Below, piece after piece: positions 46,166 to 57,190 of a stretch of 64,000 bases of DNA. The stretch's first letter is position 1. Each line of letters begins with the position of its first letter. The notes beneath the pieces were generated by a model that made no database searches, had not been told where the DNA came from, and worked only from the letters and a program-made list of their open reading frames with translations. Made by a program: the position numbers and the translations under genes. Where the stretch lies: the NCBI RefSeq assembly GCF_030269925.1, contig NC_085127.1, positions 3,355,501 to 3,419,500 of the forward strand, in the 5' to 3' direction. This DNA comes from Bombyx mori. Taxonomy: Eukaryota > Arthropoda > Insecta > Lepidoptera > Bombycidae.

Positions 46166-46910
46166 TCTTCCTGAAATTTTCGAAGTTTTTAATGAAATAT
46201 TGGTAGATTACTATATATTTGCTGTTTGATAAAATTGGATAAAGTGTTATAAATACATATTCCCCAGGATTACCTTTAACAAATATTTTTTGACACAGAC
46301 AGACAATTTTTTTTAGTAGCGCAAAAAATTTGACCTTGGAATTCTAATTTAATCTAATGCCGTTTCCGGTGATGTATTTAATTTTCCATATCAGTTCATC
46401 GAATGTATGAACTCAATCATTATTATGATTAACGTCGTATATTTTGACAACTTATTTGCCAGGTACATATAATGTATGCGACAGTGCTATTTCGTAAAAT
46501 ACATAAATTTTATAGGGTTTAATGAGGCCTTTATGGAAAGATGCGACATGAATTTAATAAAATTTGGTTTAACTGTTGGTTTGTAAGATGACTGAAGTTA
46601 ATAAATAAATAACGTTCAATTTTTTAATACCTAAGTATGTTAAAGAAATTTAATCAAACACGTTGCTTGACCATTTTGAGCAGTATCTGGAAGAGACTTT
46701 GATTCTCTGTATCTTGCACCATAAGATCAAATTCATCTAAAGGATTATTCGAGTAGATTTCAAACCATCGTTGCAGAGATCATACCTTCTAGTAAGAGTG
46801 GCTGCATGCGTCCATACTGCACCCCTAGAGATATTTTTTGCCTTTATATGTACATATTTCTGGACTTTAAAATTAGCTCCGTTCGCCAGGTTTTCAAACG
46901 TCCATCAAAT

Positions 46911-47084
46911 TTTTTTATTTTTTTTTATTGCTTATATGGGTGGACGAGCTCACAGCCCACCTGGTGTTAAGTGGTTACTGGAGCCTATAGACATCTACAA
47001 CGTAAATGCGCCACTCACCTTGAGATATAAGTTCTAAGGTCTTGTACCTACCCGTGCGGACTCACAAGAGGTCCTACCACCAGT
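46911..47084 (-). mobile_element. Bm1 SINE with internal deletion
   Basis: Antisense Bm1 in which AAGTTCTAAGGTCTT joins GTACCTACCCGTGCGGAC directly, so the middle is lost. Confidence 0.9.
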
Positions 47085-48324
47085 AATAAATTATGTTCTA
47101 AGAATAGTTATTGTCAACAGAAAGCGGCATGGCTATTTACATGTCATGTCAATGTCAATTATGGACACAAAACACAATGATAGTTATTAAGACAGATTGG
47201 GAAGCTGGACAGTACAATTTGTATTAAAAATGTGTTGGTGAAATTCTTTTTTGTTATTATATGATGTTTCATTTTTTGAACAAACAATTTAAAGTTTGTC
47301 TACGGTCATATTTACTCTATGGCATAGCTCTTTTATCTTCATACTCATGTTAATATATTTACGCTTTATTCGCATATAAACGCTTTTATATAGCACGTAA
47401 TAAAGATCACGTTTTTCGTCGTATGCTTTTTAAGCTGAGATTAAGCCTGTTAGTTTTTATAGGCCACAAGGACACTGCAGTCGATTTTCTGTCGTACGCC
47501 CGAACGCGTAGATGCTATTTTATCACAACTTTGAAATGTCAGAAGTAGATAATACGGTGTTGTTGCAAAATCACTGTTGTTTGTTTAAGGATATGAGCGC
47601 AGAGAGTGCGAGATTGTTTCATTGAAGTTTTTGAAGACCTTTTATATATCTACTTTAAATTATTATTTCTTATATCGAAGCGAATATATATATTTTATAT
47701 ATTTTATTATATAACAGCGAAGGAGAATCTGAATTTTTTGAATATTATATTAGCCGGGCTTCAAAAACGGAGTTGCTCGATTGGGTTTCGTAGCAAGAAT
47801 TTCGTTTTTCGATGGATACATGCAACGCATTTGATACCAGATGGTTCACAAGCGCACGCTTTCATGAATTTACTGGCTGGATTAAAATATATACGAGTCT
47901 GGATTTGGGAATATAAAATGTTGTAACAAGCTGATGACTTTGGCTAAACTCTAGTTTATTTGGCACGGCGATTCCTTAGTTTCAATTAATACCATCATCG
48001 AGAACTACTAGAGGCCCAGAAAGTCGAATATCTTAGCTATTTGAAGAATGCCAGTGGACCTGCAATCCTGGTGTAAGCTTAAAGGATCCCTGTCAATGCG
48101 CATTCCTAGCTAAATTTGGTCGGAACCTACCAGTGCGGCTTAGATGCTCGTTCAGGTATAAAATTTACGGTCGCTCTTTACGATCCATGGTTTTTTAGTA
48201 GGTTACATATAAAGATTTCGTTATTATTAATAAAGATAGTATTGTGTATCCACATCTTGCCTATTTCTGCCGGGTAGCAACCATTCACAATCGTGAATTC
48301 CGGTTCGATGGTTGGGGCAGTCGT
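47085..48324. other. Gene-free stretch, with a decayed SINE-like scrap
   Basis: Mostly AT-rich. The 106-codon frame at 47606-47926 has low-complexity Tyr/Ile/Phe content and no motif. 48250-48324 (TTGCCTATTTCTGCCGGGTA) resembles part of a Bm1 body. Confidence 0.45.
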
Positions 48325-48640
48325 ATTTTTTTAATTTTTTTATTAACCTTGTAGACAGACGAGCACACGGTCCACCTGATGGTGAGTAGTCACCGTCGCC
48401 AATGGACTTCAGCAATGCCAGTGGAACAGCCAAGCCGCTGTCTACCATTACGTACTCTCCACAAGCCCCGTTTGAAGAAGGACATGTCATAGCGCTCGGA
48501 AAACACCGGTCATTCCAAAGCCGGATGGTTCGTGACAAAAAATATCTCTGGAAACGCTCTGTGGATGAATTCAGAGGCTCCAGGTAGTGTGGATGAACTC
48601 TACTCCGGTGGCCGGCGGTGCGGTGGTACAAACAGTTCGT
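48325..48640 (-). mobile_element. J1 LINE 3' end
   Basis: Reverse-oriented J1 tail beginning with poly-T and TTAACCTTGTAGACAGACGA. The minus frame keeps LYHRTAGHRSRVHPHYLEPL of the J1 C-terminus with decay. Confidence 0.8.
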
Positions 48641-49129
48641 TACAAAAAGCAATTTAGGTTTCGACATCCTGATTCGAAGTGGATAATTTTCGCCAGCTTC
48701 GGTAGTCACTTTATACTAAGAGGTCGTATAGAGCACATATTTAGGGATATCTAGCTAATTTCAAAGCCGTGAATCTTTAGGCACAAAGTCCCTAAAGATA
48801 CACGAGCATCATAACAATATCGATCTAGAAGCTCCTAAAAACTATCAACGTTAATAGTCTTCAAGTTAATCGGGTTCCGCGTTCGAAGACTGCCAAATTA
48901 GATTCTAGTACAAACATGAATAGTTCCTCTCAGAATCAGCTTTCGTAATGAGAATCGGAGCCGTAACGTGAATAGAATCAGACTTAATTAGTTCTCCGGT
49001 GAGAAAACGGTCCAGTCTCCGCTTTCATTGTTTGTTTGCTCTCGTGATTTTTACTTTCGTCCAGGAACGCACTGAGAAAATTCATTGGGCACTGAAAGAA
49101 ACTCTAGTTTAGAAACATGTAGTTTTTTT

Positions 49130-49480
49130 TAAATATAATTTGTAAGAAAAGAAGAAACACGACAAAAAGGATACAGAGTACAAGGGCACTACTTATTTCA
49201 TGTTGAAATCTCTTCAAGTAGGCCCGCAAAAGGAAAGAAGAATTAGGAACACTACTAGGTTTGTGTTCCTAATTGTAGATAAATAGTGTTCTTTAACAGA
49301 TTTCTTGAACGCTGCTATGGTTTTCCACGCTCGCATGCTTGGAGGGAGGGAATTCCAAAGTATAACTGCTTGTACAGAAAACGATTTTTCGTAAGCACGT
49401 GTTTTATGAACAGGGCATTTGAGGAGAGTTTTAATGTGTAATGTTTTTATCAGAACGAACATGGGTTAGGAGATAAATTT
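49130..49480 (-). pseudogene. C-terminal end of a LINE reverse transcriptase
   Basis: The minus-strand frame 49462-49214 contains EKSFSVQAVILWNSLPPSMR and AFKKSVKEHYLS, the WNSLP...FK...L pattern at the end of Jockey/CR1-group ORF2 proteins. The RT core is absent. Confidence 0.6.
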
Positions 49481-50567
49481 GTCGAACAAATTGTGTTTTC
49501 ACCACACAGAGATTAGAAGTTAGTAGTTCAAGATAAAACGACTACCAGACCAAAGAGGCAATCGCAAGGAGATGATAATGAAAAGTGAATAGTAGCTATT
49601 TATCCGTAGAATAAATATAAATTACCTGCTACTCTCTGTCCCCTGTCAACGCGCATTTCAACCCTAGCACTTATCTTTCACACGACCCCCATAAGTTCTT
49701 TTGGTCTCCCTCTACGACTTTATCTACCACCTTCATGTCTAAGATCTCCTAACTCCTACCAAACGTTAAACAAATGTCTTCACTTAACCCTTTCCCATGA
49801 CATGCATAGGTTATGCTATATTTTACTTCAAAGTTTTTCCTGCCAGTCTTAACACTTTTGTACTACCTCTGAAATTGTTGACTTTCTTTATCTGTATTGG
49901 GATACGTTTTTGTAAGAGAATACTAGCGTTTATTCCAGATTCGCAGGTAATGCGGTCATTTTTATCTCGTTTGTCCTTTGTTGATTTTTTAAGGCCACAG
50001 AAAACAACACTTTTAATATAAAAATCTTTTAATGTGTTTCTCCATAGCATGCGTTATATTGTCAGTCAAACAGAAGTCAAACAGTAAATGGTCAAATAAA
50101 ATTTGGATTTGAGATCTGAATGAGCATCTGTTCTCTACGGCCGGTATAACTCCGCAGTAAAATTCCTGAACAAAAGACACGTTACCAGGCGGCATGGCAT
50201 TACGGAAGCAATGTAAAAACTAACCTGATAAGTCATTCTTTTGTTTAATGTAGTAAATGCTAGTCCGTAATTTCCGTCTGAAGTTCGTTCAGGTTATATT
50301 TTAAACATTTATATCCTGTGAAAAAAATTAGAATGAATAACAAATGTGAATACATTTTTTAGTGTTACGCCCGAAAAGCAGGGTTAATTGCTTATAACAC
50401 ATCGTTTTAAGATTTGTGATAATTTAGAAATATCCAACGTGATAGTTAATATTACAAGTGTAATAAATAATAGTTTAAAAAAACTGAAAAAATATGCTTT
50501 TATAGAAAATCCAACTAAAAAATAGAAAACAAACTTTAATAAATTTGAATTAATAATATTGTAAGAA
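49481..50567. other. Gene-free stretch
   Basis: AT-rich. I see no recognised repeat until the inverted repeat arm begins near 50568. Confidence 0.45.
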
Positions 50568-50675
50568 ATAAAAATCGGTAAAAAACTTTTAAGTTAAACG
50601 GTTTTATTTTATGTGCACTGAAAACTACAAAATAAATAAATAGTTACTTACCTATCAACCTACGTAGGTCATCTC

Positions 50676-52945
50676 CCGATCATCCGATCCAGCCTACGTA
50701 CTGGATCGCGGCTTCCAATGGAATTTTCGTAAAGCTGATATTAATGTACTATATGCATCTTTTGCTGAGATTGATTGGAGTGACATTGTTTCTGAGACGG
50801 ATGTCAACATCGCTCTTAATACATTTTATAACAAATTATACTCTATAATCGACTACTGTGTGCCGACCAAACGTTGTATAGTAACAAATCAAACCAATAA
50901 ATACCCAACTTGGTTTACTTCCGAAATAATACAAAACTTAAGATTCAAACATTTTAACCACAAAAGGTACAAAGCTGAGGGAAAAGAAGTAAATTTAGAA
51001 TTGTTTAAATATTATAGGAGTAGAATAAAATATCTGATGGAGACAGCGTATAAAAAATATTTGTTGAGTATAGAGAGAGACATCGGTGATAATCCAAAAA
51101 TATTTTGGAAGTTTATTAAAGATAAGAGACAAAGTAGGCATAATTGTAATAAATATTATGATTACTTGGGAAAACCTGTGGAAGGACAATACGCGGCAGA
51201 TGCATTTGCAACTTACTTCAGTTCAGTTTTCTTAGCCGATGAACCCAAATTAGATCCAACTGAGGCCCAGCATAGTGCAGCAATAACATCACAGTTTTGT
51301 TCCAGTGCTCGAGTAGCTTTATTGACTGTAGATAATTCCGACCTGCGCTGTGCTGTGAAGCGCATTAAGCCGTTCTCCGCATCAGGTCCAGATCGTATCC
51401 CTTCCTTTTTGGCTAAGGATTGTATAAGTGTGCTTAGTGTACCACTACTACATATTTATAATCTCTCACTCCAAATGTCCACATATCCATCTACGTGGAA
51501 GCACACTAGAGTAACTCCGGTCTTCAAGGGTGGTGACCGCACAGATGTGAAAAACTATCGACCCATCGCAGTGTTATCAGTATTTGCAAAGATATTTGAG
51601 TCCATTATTAATAAACATGTTAGTGCGCAGATCCGGAACCAATTGACTGACAGTCAACATGGTTTTCGAGCTGGTAGATCTACGGCAACTAACCATATTA
51701 ATTTCGTCAACTATGTTGCTGCTGAAATGGATGCAGGGAAACAAGTCGACGCTGTATACTTAGACTTTGAAAAAGCCTTCGACCGTGTCGATAATGACGT
51801 ACTGTTGATGAAATTTGCTTCATTCGGATTTACCCCAAAACTCCTCAAATTATTTTCTTCTTATCTCTCTGATAGGTCTCAGCATGTTGAGTTAGCGGGT
51901 TTCAATTCTAAAACTTATTTTACAAGATCAGGGGTCAGTCAGGGTAGTACGCTTGGTCCCACTCAGTTTTTAATCATGATAAATGATCTATCTTCTATTC
52001 TCAGTGAGAGGACCAAGTGTCTTATGTTTGCGGACGATCTTAAGCTGTACGTTGGGGTCGGGTGTGATGCTGAGCACCATGCTTTGCAACGCGACATTAC
52101 TCGGGTTGCAGAATGGGGAGAGCGTAACCGCTTGCATTTTAATACTAATAAATGCAAGGTCGTTGCTTACAGCCGGTCACGGTCGCCCGTGTTGTTTCCA
52201 TACCATTTATCTGGAGTCATTTTGAATCATGTGGCAGTTATACGTGACCTGGGAGTTATTTTCGATTCCAAGCTAACGTTTAAAGATCACATACAAAATA
52301 TATGTAAAAGGGGTAGTGGTCTGCTCGGGTTCATAATTCGTCAGACGCACGACTTTGTAGGCCATCGTGTGATTGTTATGCTATACGATGCCTATTTGCG
52401 AAGTAGTCTTGAATATAACGCACTCGTGTGGGATCCTCGCGAAGCAGTTCAAAAGCTAATGCTGGAAAAACTACATAAAAAATTTTGCAGGTTCCTATTC
52501 AAGAAAATGTATGGATACTATCCGTTCTTGTATCCATCACTTTATGTGACTGGTATGGTCGGATTAGATACTCTTGAGCTCAGACGGAAGATGACTCTTA
52601 TGGTGCATTATTATCAGCTATTGCATAACAAAATTGATAACTCCACTGCACTGGAATCAGTGTCGTTATATGTGCCTGATGGCTACATGCGCGGATGTAT
52701 GTGTGGAGGGGTGCGTCGCCAGCGGCAGCTTCTTAGTACTATGCACGCGCGTACGCAGCACACCGCTAACTCCCCGACGCATCGTGCTGTCTCGTTACTC
52801 AATGGCTTGCTAGCCTATGCTCCGGAAATGGATATATTCCATGATGGTTTGCAGCGATTTATTGTTGTTGTTAGAAATTACTTAAGCTAATTATTAATAC
52901 CTTACAAATGTTTTGGTTTATACTGTTAATTTGTAAGTAGACTAA

Positions 52946-52981
<36 letters not shown>
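50676..52981 (+). mobile_element. Young 5'-truncated LINE with (TAAA)n tail
   Basis: 2.3-kb insertion in the left arm of the inverted repeat, flanked by the 5-bp duplication ATCTC (50671-50675 and 52982-52986). The intact right arm shows the unoccupied site. The 3' end is a run of TAAA units (52948-52981). Confidence 0.9.
50683..52890 (+). CDS. LINE reverse transcriptase, intact truncated ORF2
   Basis: 735 codons open from the truncation point to TAA; the first ATG is at 50860. The N-terminal 230 residues are the linker between endonuclease and RT (RGFQWNFRKADINVLYASF...). RT motifs follow: ASGPDRIPSFLAKD, PVFKGGDRTDVKNYRPIAVL, LTDSQHGFRAGRSTATNH, the catalytic VYLDFEKAFDRVDND, GVSQGSTLGPTQFLIMINDL and CLMFADDLKLY (the FADD box), then the thumb and C-terminal region. 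The endonuclease is lost. Motif style and the short-repeat tail point to the Jockey/CR1 group. An open frame of this length implies a recent insertion. Autonomous activity is not expected without the 5' part. Confidence 0.9.
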   Translation, partial: SDPAYVLDRGFQWNFRKADINVLYASFAEIDWSDIVSETDVNIALNTFYNKLYSIIDYCVPTKRCIVTNQTNKYPTWFTSEIIQNLRFKHFNHKRYKAEGKEVNLELFKYYRSRIKYLMETAYKKYLLSIERDIGDNPKIFWKFIKDKRQSRHNCNKYYDYLGKPVEGQYAADAFATYFSSVFLADEPKLDPTEAQHSAAITSQFCSSARVALLTVDNSDLRCAVKRIKPFSASGPDRIPSFLAKDCISVLSVPLLHIYNLSLQMSTYPSTWKHTRVTPVFKGGDRTDVKNYRPIAVLSVFAKIFESIINKHVSAQIRNQLTDSQHGFRAGRSTATNHINFVNYVAAEMDAGKQVDAVYLDFEKAFDRVDNDVLLMKFASFGFTPKLLKLFSSYLSDRSQHVELAGFNSKTYFTRSGVSQGSTLGPTQFLIMINDLSSILSERTKCLMFADDLKLYVGVGCDAEHHALQRDITRVAEWGERNRLHFNTNKCKVVAYSRSRSPVLFPYHLSGVILNHVAVIRDLGVIFDSKLTFKDHIQNICKRGSGLLGFIIRQTHDFVGHRVIVMLYDAYLRSSLEYNALVWDPREAVQKLMLEKLHKKFCRFLFKKMYGYYPFLYPSLYVTGMVGLDTLELRRKMTLMVHYYQLLHNKIDNSTALESVSLYVPDGYMRGCMCGGVRRQRQLLSTMHARTQHTANSPTHRAVSLLNGLLAYAPEMDIFHDGLQRFIVVVRNYLS

Positions 52982-53336
52982 ATCTCGGTCATTAATATCT
53001 CTGATGGTAGTGGATGTCATAACATGAACCATGTCAGCGGCCGAAAGGCAGTTCATGAAAGAACACTAACACCAGGGTTTGCTTGGTAGGTAAACTAAGC
53101 AGCCCACACTATAACAAGTAGGTATTTTGACCTTCTAGTTCAGAAATATTTTAGTACTAGGCAGAATAGCTTTTAGGCATATTAGACTAAAATAAAAACG
53201 TGGGGCCCCTCTGAAATCATACCTATGGTAGAGCATATCTTATACTTTGGTAGATCATGAGCTCGGCGTTCGCTGGTGAAGCCGCCACGGCTGGTTATTG
53301 ATGGTCAAAACCTCCAGTTACGATTATAGTAAGTCG

Positions 53337-53412
53337 ATTCAGCGGACCCTGGACTCCGGAGCTATGAGGTTTCGGATGCGACCGGGATAAGCCGCTAGGA
53401 TGATGATGATGA
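53337..53412 (+). mobile_element. 76-bp RTE tail with 18-bp target duplication
   Basis: It lies in the spacer of the inverted repeat and ends GGATGATGATGATGA. It is flanked by CGATTATAGTAAGTCGAT (53319-53336) and CGATTATAATAAGTCGAT (53413-53430), which differ at one base. Confidence 0.75.
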
Positions 53413-53923
53413 CGATTATAATAAGTCGATACAATCCACACTTAGTTTAGTAGAAAGTAATACAGAAATAATAATGGGCCCCACGTTTTTATTTTAGTCT
53501 AATATGCCTAAAAGCTATTCTGCCTAGTACTAAAATATTTCTGAACTAGAAGGTCAAAATACCTACTTGTTATAGTGTGGGCTGCTTAGTTTACCTACCA
53601 AGCAAACCCTGGTGTTAGTGTTCTTTCATGAACTGCCTTTCGGCCGCTGACATGGTTCATGTTATGACATCCACTACCATCAGAGATATTAATGACCGAG
53701 ATGACCTACGTAGGTTGATAGGTAAGTAACTATTTATTTATTTTGTAGTTTTCAGTGCACATAAAATAAAACCGTTTAACTTAAAAGTTTTTTACCGATT
53801 TTTATTTTCTTGTTTTTAGTATTTAGTGAAATTGTCTACCGAATATTCTTCATTCTATTTAATTCATTCAGTGCATCATTATTACATGGTTTCTTACCTG
53901 ATAATTTAGTACAATCTAATTCC

Positions 53924-54748
53924 TCAATACATAGATAGCCCTTCCAGAGACTTGACTCGACTTAGAGCCACGTATGCTTGTCCTTCCTCAAACAATTTTG
54001 AGCCCAAATATACTACTGCATGGTCGACGGTGCTGCCCTGCATTTTATGGACGGTGGATGCCCATGACAAAACTAAGGGCAACATCCTTCTTTCAGCCGT
54101 ACCATAATTGAATTTTGCTGGAAACTGTATGGCTTTAGGGTAAATAGCGTGCATGCCGTTACATTGCACGCCGGCAAATCCCGAAGTGAAAACGCTGTGG
54201 TCACCTTGATGCCATGAAGCCCGAATAATTCTAGCAACGTCATTAATACTAATGAATACATTTGGAATTTCAATTCTTTCAGGTTCACCGTTTTCAGGTA
54301 TATCTGGCACTCTAAGTCGTATTAAGTCTTGTTCACTAATCTGGACATTTTCGTCAATGCGTACATCTCTATAAAGTGGGTTATTTCTAGTTAACCATCT
54401 TAAAGCGCTGTAGAATTTTTCGCGAGATATAGTGAACTCTCTTGTGATGTTCAAATTCTCCAAACGTTCTGTAACTACAACGACACCCACCTGGCTGGAA
54501 GATCTTGGAAGCATATTAGGTAATCTTTCACTGACCTCAAAGATATCTTGGGCAAACAACACTGCTTGTCCGCGGAAACCGTACTGCCCGTATAGCCCAG
54601 TAAATTTTACGATTTTAACAAGCGGGATGATTCTACACAGCAATCGCTGCTCTGCTTGCGTCAGCGCTTGAATCTCATCTGGTATTGAACCTGGATCCAG
54701 ATTATTCCAGTACGCCTTTGATGGTGCTATTGTTTTATTACTGGTCAC
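53924..54748 (-). pseudogene. DUF6570-PIF1 helicase fusion frame, deletion derivative
   Basis: 274 codons. Residues about 1-120 resemble the DUF6570-type region upstream of Rep in Helitron proteins ([40 protein letters not shown]). Residues about 215-274 are the end of a PIF1-family helicase: [20 protein letters not shown] (motif V region) and [17 protein letters not shown] (motif VI). The Rep nuclease, the Walker A/B boxes and everything between are absent, so the frame cannot encode an active replicase. The coding sense continues upstream to about 54950 but is broken by a TGA near 54860. The fusion is in frame, so a protein could be made, but there is no evidence that it is. Confidence 0.75.
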
Positions 54749-54949
54749 ATGTGTTTGGCAGCGCGAACATAAAAGTAATGTTGTTTTTGAAGACAGTTCT
54801 GCAGGTAGATATCCTAATACAACTGTGTTGTAACGTACAGTATGAATTTGGTTAGGATATCAATGCTTCGTGCAAATGTCACAAACGTGTATACACGATG
54901 TGTTAATGGCATTTTCAAACGCTTGTACATGATTTTCAGCTCTGCGTTG

Positions 54950-56500
54950 CTGTGCACGCTCACGTTGGTTATTTAACCTATCGTGGCGTTGCTCAGGTGT
55001 TTCTGAAGCTTCTAACTCCTTTCGTCTCTCACGCCATCCTGTTAACCTGGCCTCATGTTGCTCAGGTGTTTCTGACGCTAATAGCTTTTTTTTTTATGAT
55101 TGAACGATTACTGGTGGCCCGGAGGCCTTTCCAGTTTCACCAGGACACGTGGGCGAGCAAAGGCTCAGCCAGGAGAGGTGGGATTTGCTAACAGCTAGCT
55201 ACCCGAGCGCCTCCGAAGGAGACCTAACAGCTCAAGAGTAGCTGCTTCGCGAATGAATCTACTACCGGATCGGAATCGCGACCCGCTGAGAAGATCCAGC
55301 GAGAAACTCAGCGAGCTGATTCATGGGTTAGGTTGCACGGCGAACTCTTTGTCGAGTTCGACGAGTACGGTTACCGAGGTCCCTAAGCCTGCTCCTAATG
55401 TTAGAGCTGAAGGCGTCTAATGCAAAGGTTATTGGATCTGATGGATCCGTAAGGACGTGTCTAGGGCGTCGACGGTGACTGGCTCCTGCGTGATCAGGAT
55501 TCGGGGAGTAGTCAGCGGCGGCAACGATAAGGCGATTATCATGACGCATAGCCTTATCGAAGTACCGTTCCGACGCTGACTTCATGTATTTCTGGATAGA
55601 TTCGAGGCCCAGGTCGTCGTGTAGGTCAACGTTCCTCACGAACCACGGAGCTCCGACGGCTAACCTGCAAAAGCGGGATTGTAAAAATTGGAGGGTGTCT
55701 ATGTGTGTGCGGGCCGCGTGAGCGAACACCACACTCGCGTAAGTCATGACGGGCCTAAAGTGTCACCTTGTTCCGAAGGGACATTTTACTCCGCTTACAG
55801 ATCATGGGGTAGAGTCTACCGAGAATAAACGCGGCACGGTCACGGACTGATTTTATATGCGGGCGGAATGTCATCGATGCATCCAGGGTAACGCCCAGGT
55901 ACTTGACCTTCCTGGCCCAGGGTATGGGTTGTCTAAAGAGAGTAATCGGTGGTGTGAGATTCCTCCTCCTAATACGGGAGGAAATCCGTGTGGCTAATAG
56001 CTCTATTTGTCTGTTACGTTGTAATCTTAGCCTGGACTCATGACGCTCAAGTGTTTCTGACGCTATTAGCTCTCTTCGTCTGTCACGTTGTGATGCTAGC
56101 CTAGACTCATGACGCTCAGATGTTTCTGATGCTAACAACTCTCTTTGTTTGTCACGTTGTGATGCTAGCCTGGACTCATGACGCTCGGGTGTTTCTGACG
56201 CTATTAGCTCTCTTCGTCTGTCACGTTGTGATGCTAGCCTGGACTCATGACGCTCGGGTGTTTCTGACGCTATTAGCTCTCTTCGTCTGTCACTTTGTGA
56301 TGCTAGCCTGGACTCATGACGCTCGGGTGTTTCTGACGCTATTAGCTCTCTTCGTCTGTCACGTTGTGATGTTAGCCTGCACTCATGACGCTCAGGTGTT
56401 TCTGACTCTACCAGCTGCCTTTGTCTCTCACGTTGTGCTATTAACCTGGTATCATGTTGCTCAGGTGTTTCTGTTGCTAACCGTTCTCTTCGTTTCTGTA
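54950..56500. repeat. 69-bp coding repeat, split by a LINE
   Basis: About seven units in 56003-56490, spaced exactly 69 bp apart (TGACGCTC/TGTTGCTC motif at 56041, 56110, 56178, 56247, 56316, 56385, 56455). About two diverged units lie at 54960-55076. Read on the minus strand each unit encodes 23 residues of the type ASETPERHESRLASQRDRRR. Charged, Arg/Glu-rich helical repeats of this kind occur in the N-terminal region of Helitron proteins. Confidence 0.8.
55087..55992 (-). mobile_element. J2 Jockey-like LINE, 5'-truncated, with partial RT
   Basis: Minus-strand insertion flanked by a 10-bp duplication GCTAATAGCT (55077-55086 and 55993-56002), with a poly-A tail at 55087. The coding remnant includes KVKYLGVTLDASMTFRPHIK (frame 55755-55990) and, after a frame break near 55750, MTYASVVFAHAARTHIDTLQ to VRRAT and stop (55328). 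The J2 3' UTR follows. This copy shows that the many J2 tails in the window are LINE 3' ends. Confidence 0.85.
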
Positions 56501-56939
56501 GTCAACTGTGGGTTTCATTTTCACTTTCCTTTGCACGTTTCGTTCTATTCTTCTTTTGCCTTTTTGAGCCTTCTTTTTCGTTGTGTAGCAGTTTCGTTTT
56601 TATTTTTGTTTGCTTTTTTATTTATTGTTACCATGTTGTTCCCACGATTAAGGGGCATTTTGACGGTCGACCCCGCCAGAAGTCCAGCAAAGAGGCAAGG
56701 CTTAATATACAACAAGATGCGCCCAATCTTGAGGGGGAAGCGCTGACGACATTACATTTTTACCCACCCTAATGCCATACAATCCTCGGCACGTTTTAAC
56801 CTATTACCTTAACTTGGGTGGTATAGCTACCGCTTACTAACGAGGTATCTAATTACCTAATTTTTTTTATCTGCCCCTCTAACGTCACACAAACTTGGAC
56901 GCAACTGTTCTCGACACGACTAATCATGCCCCCACCTAA

Positions 56940-57190
56940 TACGCCATTTTGTAACTTGTAACACCTAATACGAAATTTTGACATAATGACAGTATTCTGC
57001 TAGTGTAGTCCTATTATTTGATACCCATATTGTGGTGGTTGTGGAAAAATATGTACCTAGTCCGCCATATTGGAACGGCGTCCATCTTGAATTTTAAATT
57101 TTGACATAATCATCGTGTTTTACTAGTGTAGCCCTTTCATTTGATACCCATATTGAGGGGTTTAAGGAAAAATATGTAATCCGTCATTTT
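56940..57190. repeat. Two tandem units of about 120 bp
   Basis: The unit contains TTTTGACATAAT, CTAGTGTAG, TTTGATACCCATATTG and GGAAAAATATGTA, seen at about 56975 and again about 120 bp later. It lies in the 5' non-coding part of the Helentron-like element. Confidence 0.7.

Larger units (their letters stand above)
50568..53808. repeat. Near-perfect inverted repeat, arms about 333 bp
   Basis: The left arm is 50568-50675 plus 52982-53208 (split by a LINE). The right arm is 53476-53808. The arms are reverse complements with no mismatch that I can see over most of their length, meeting at CGTGGGGCCC and GGGCCCCACG around a 267-bp spacer. The right arm is the 3' end of the Helentron-like element at 53479-57411, so the left arm is an inverted second copy of that end. 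Confidence 0.85.

Noticed and set aside
47606..47926. 106-codon frame
   Set aside because: Rich in Tyr, Ile and Phe from AT-rich DNA, with no motif, splice signal or paralogue in the window.
56003..56490. Regular 69-bp repeats as a possible CRISPR-like or satellite array
   Set aside because: The units are contiguous without spacers and encode an in-frame protein repeat inside a Helitron-like element.
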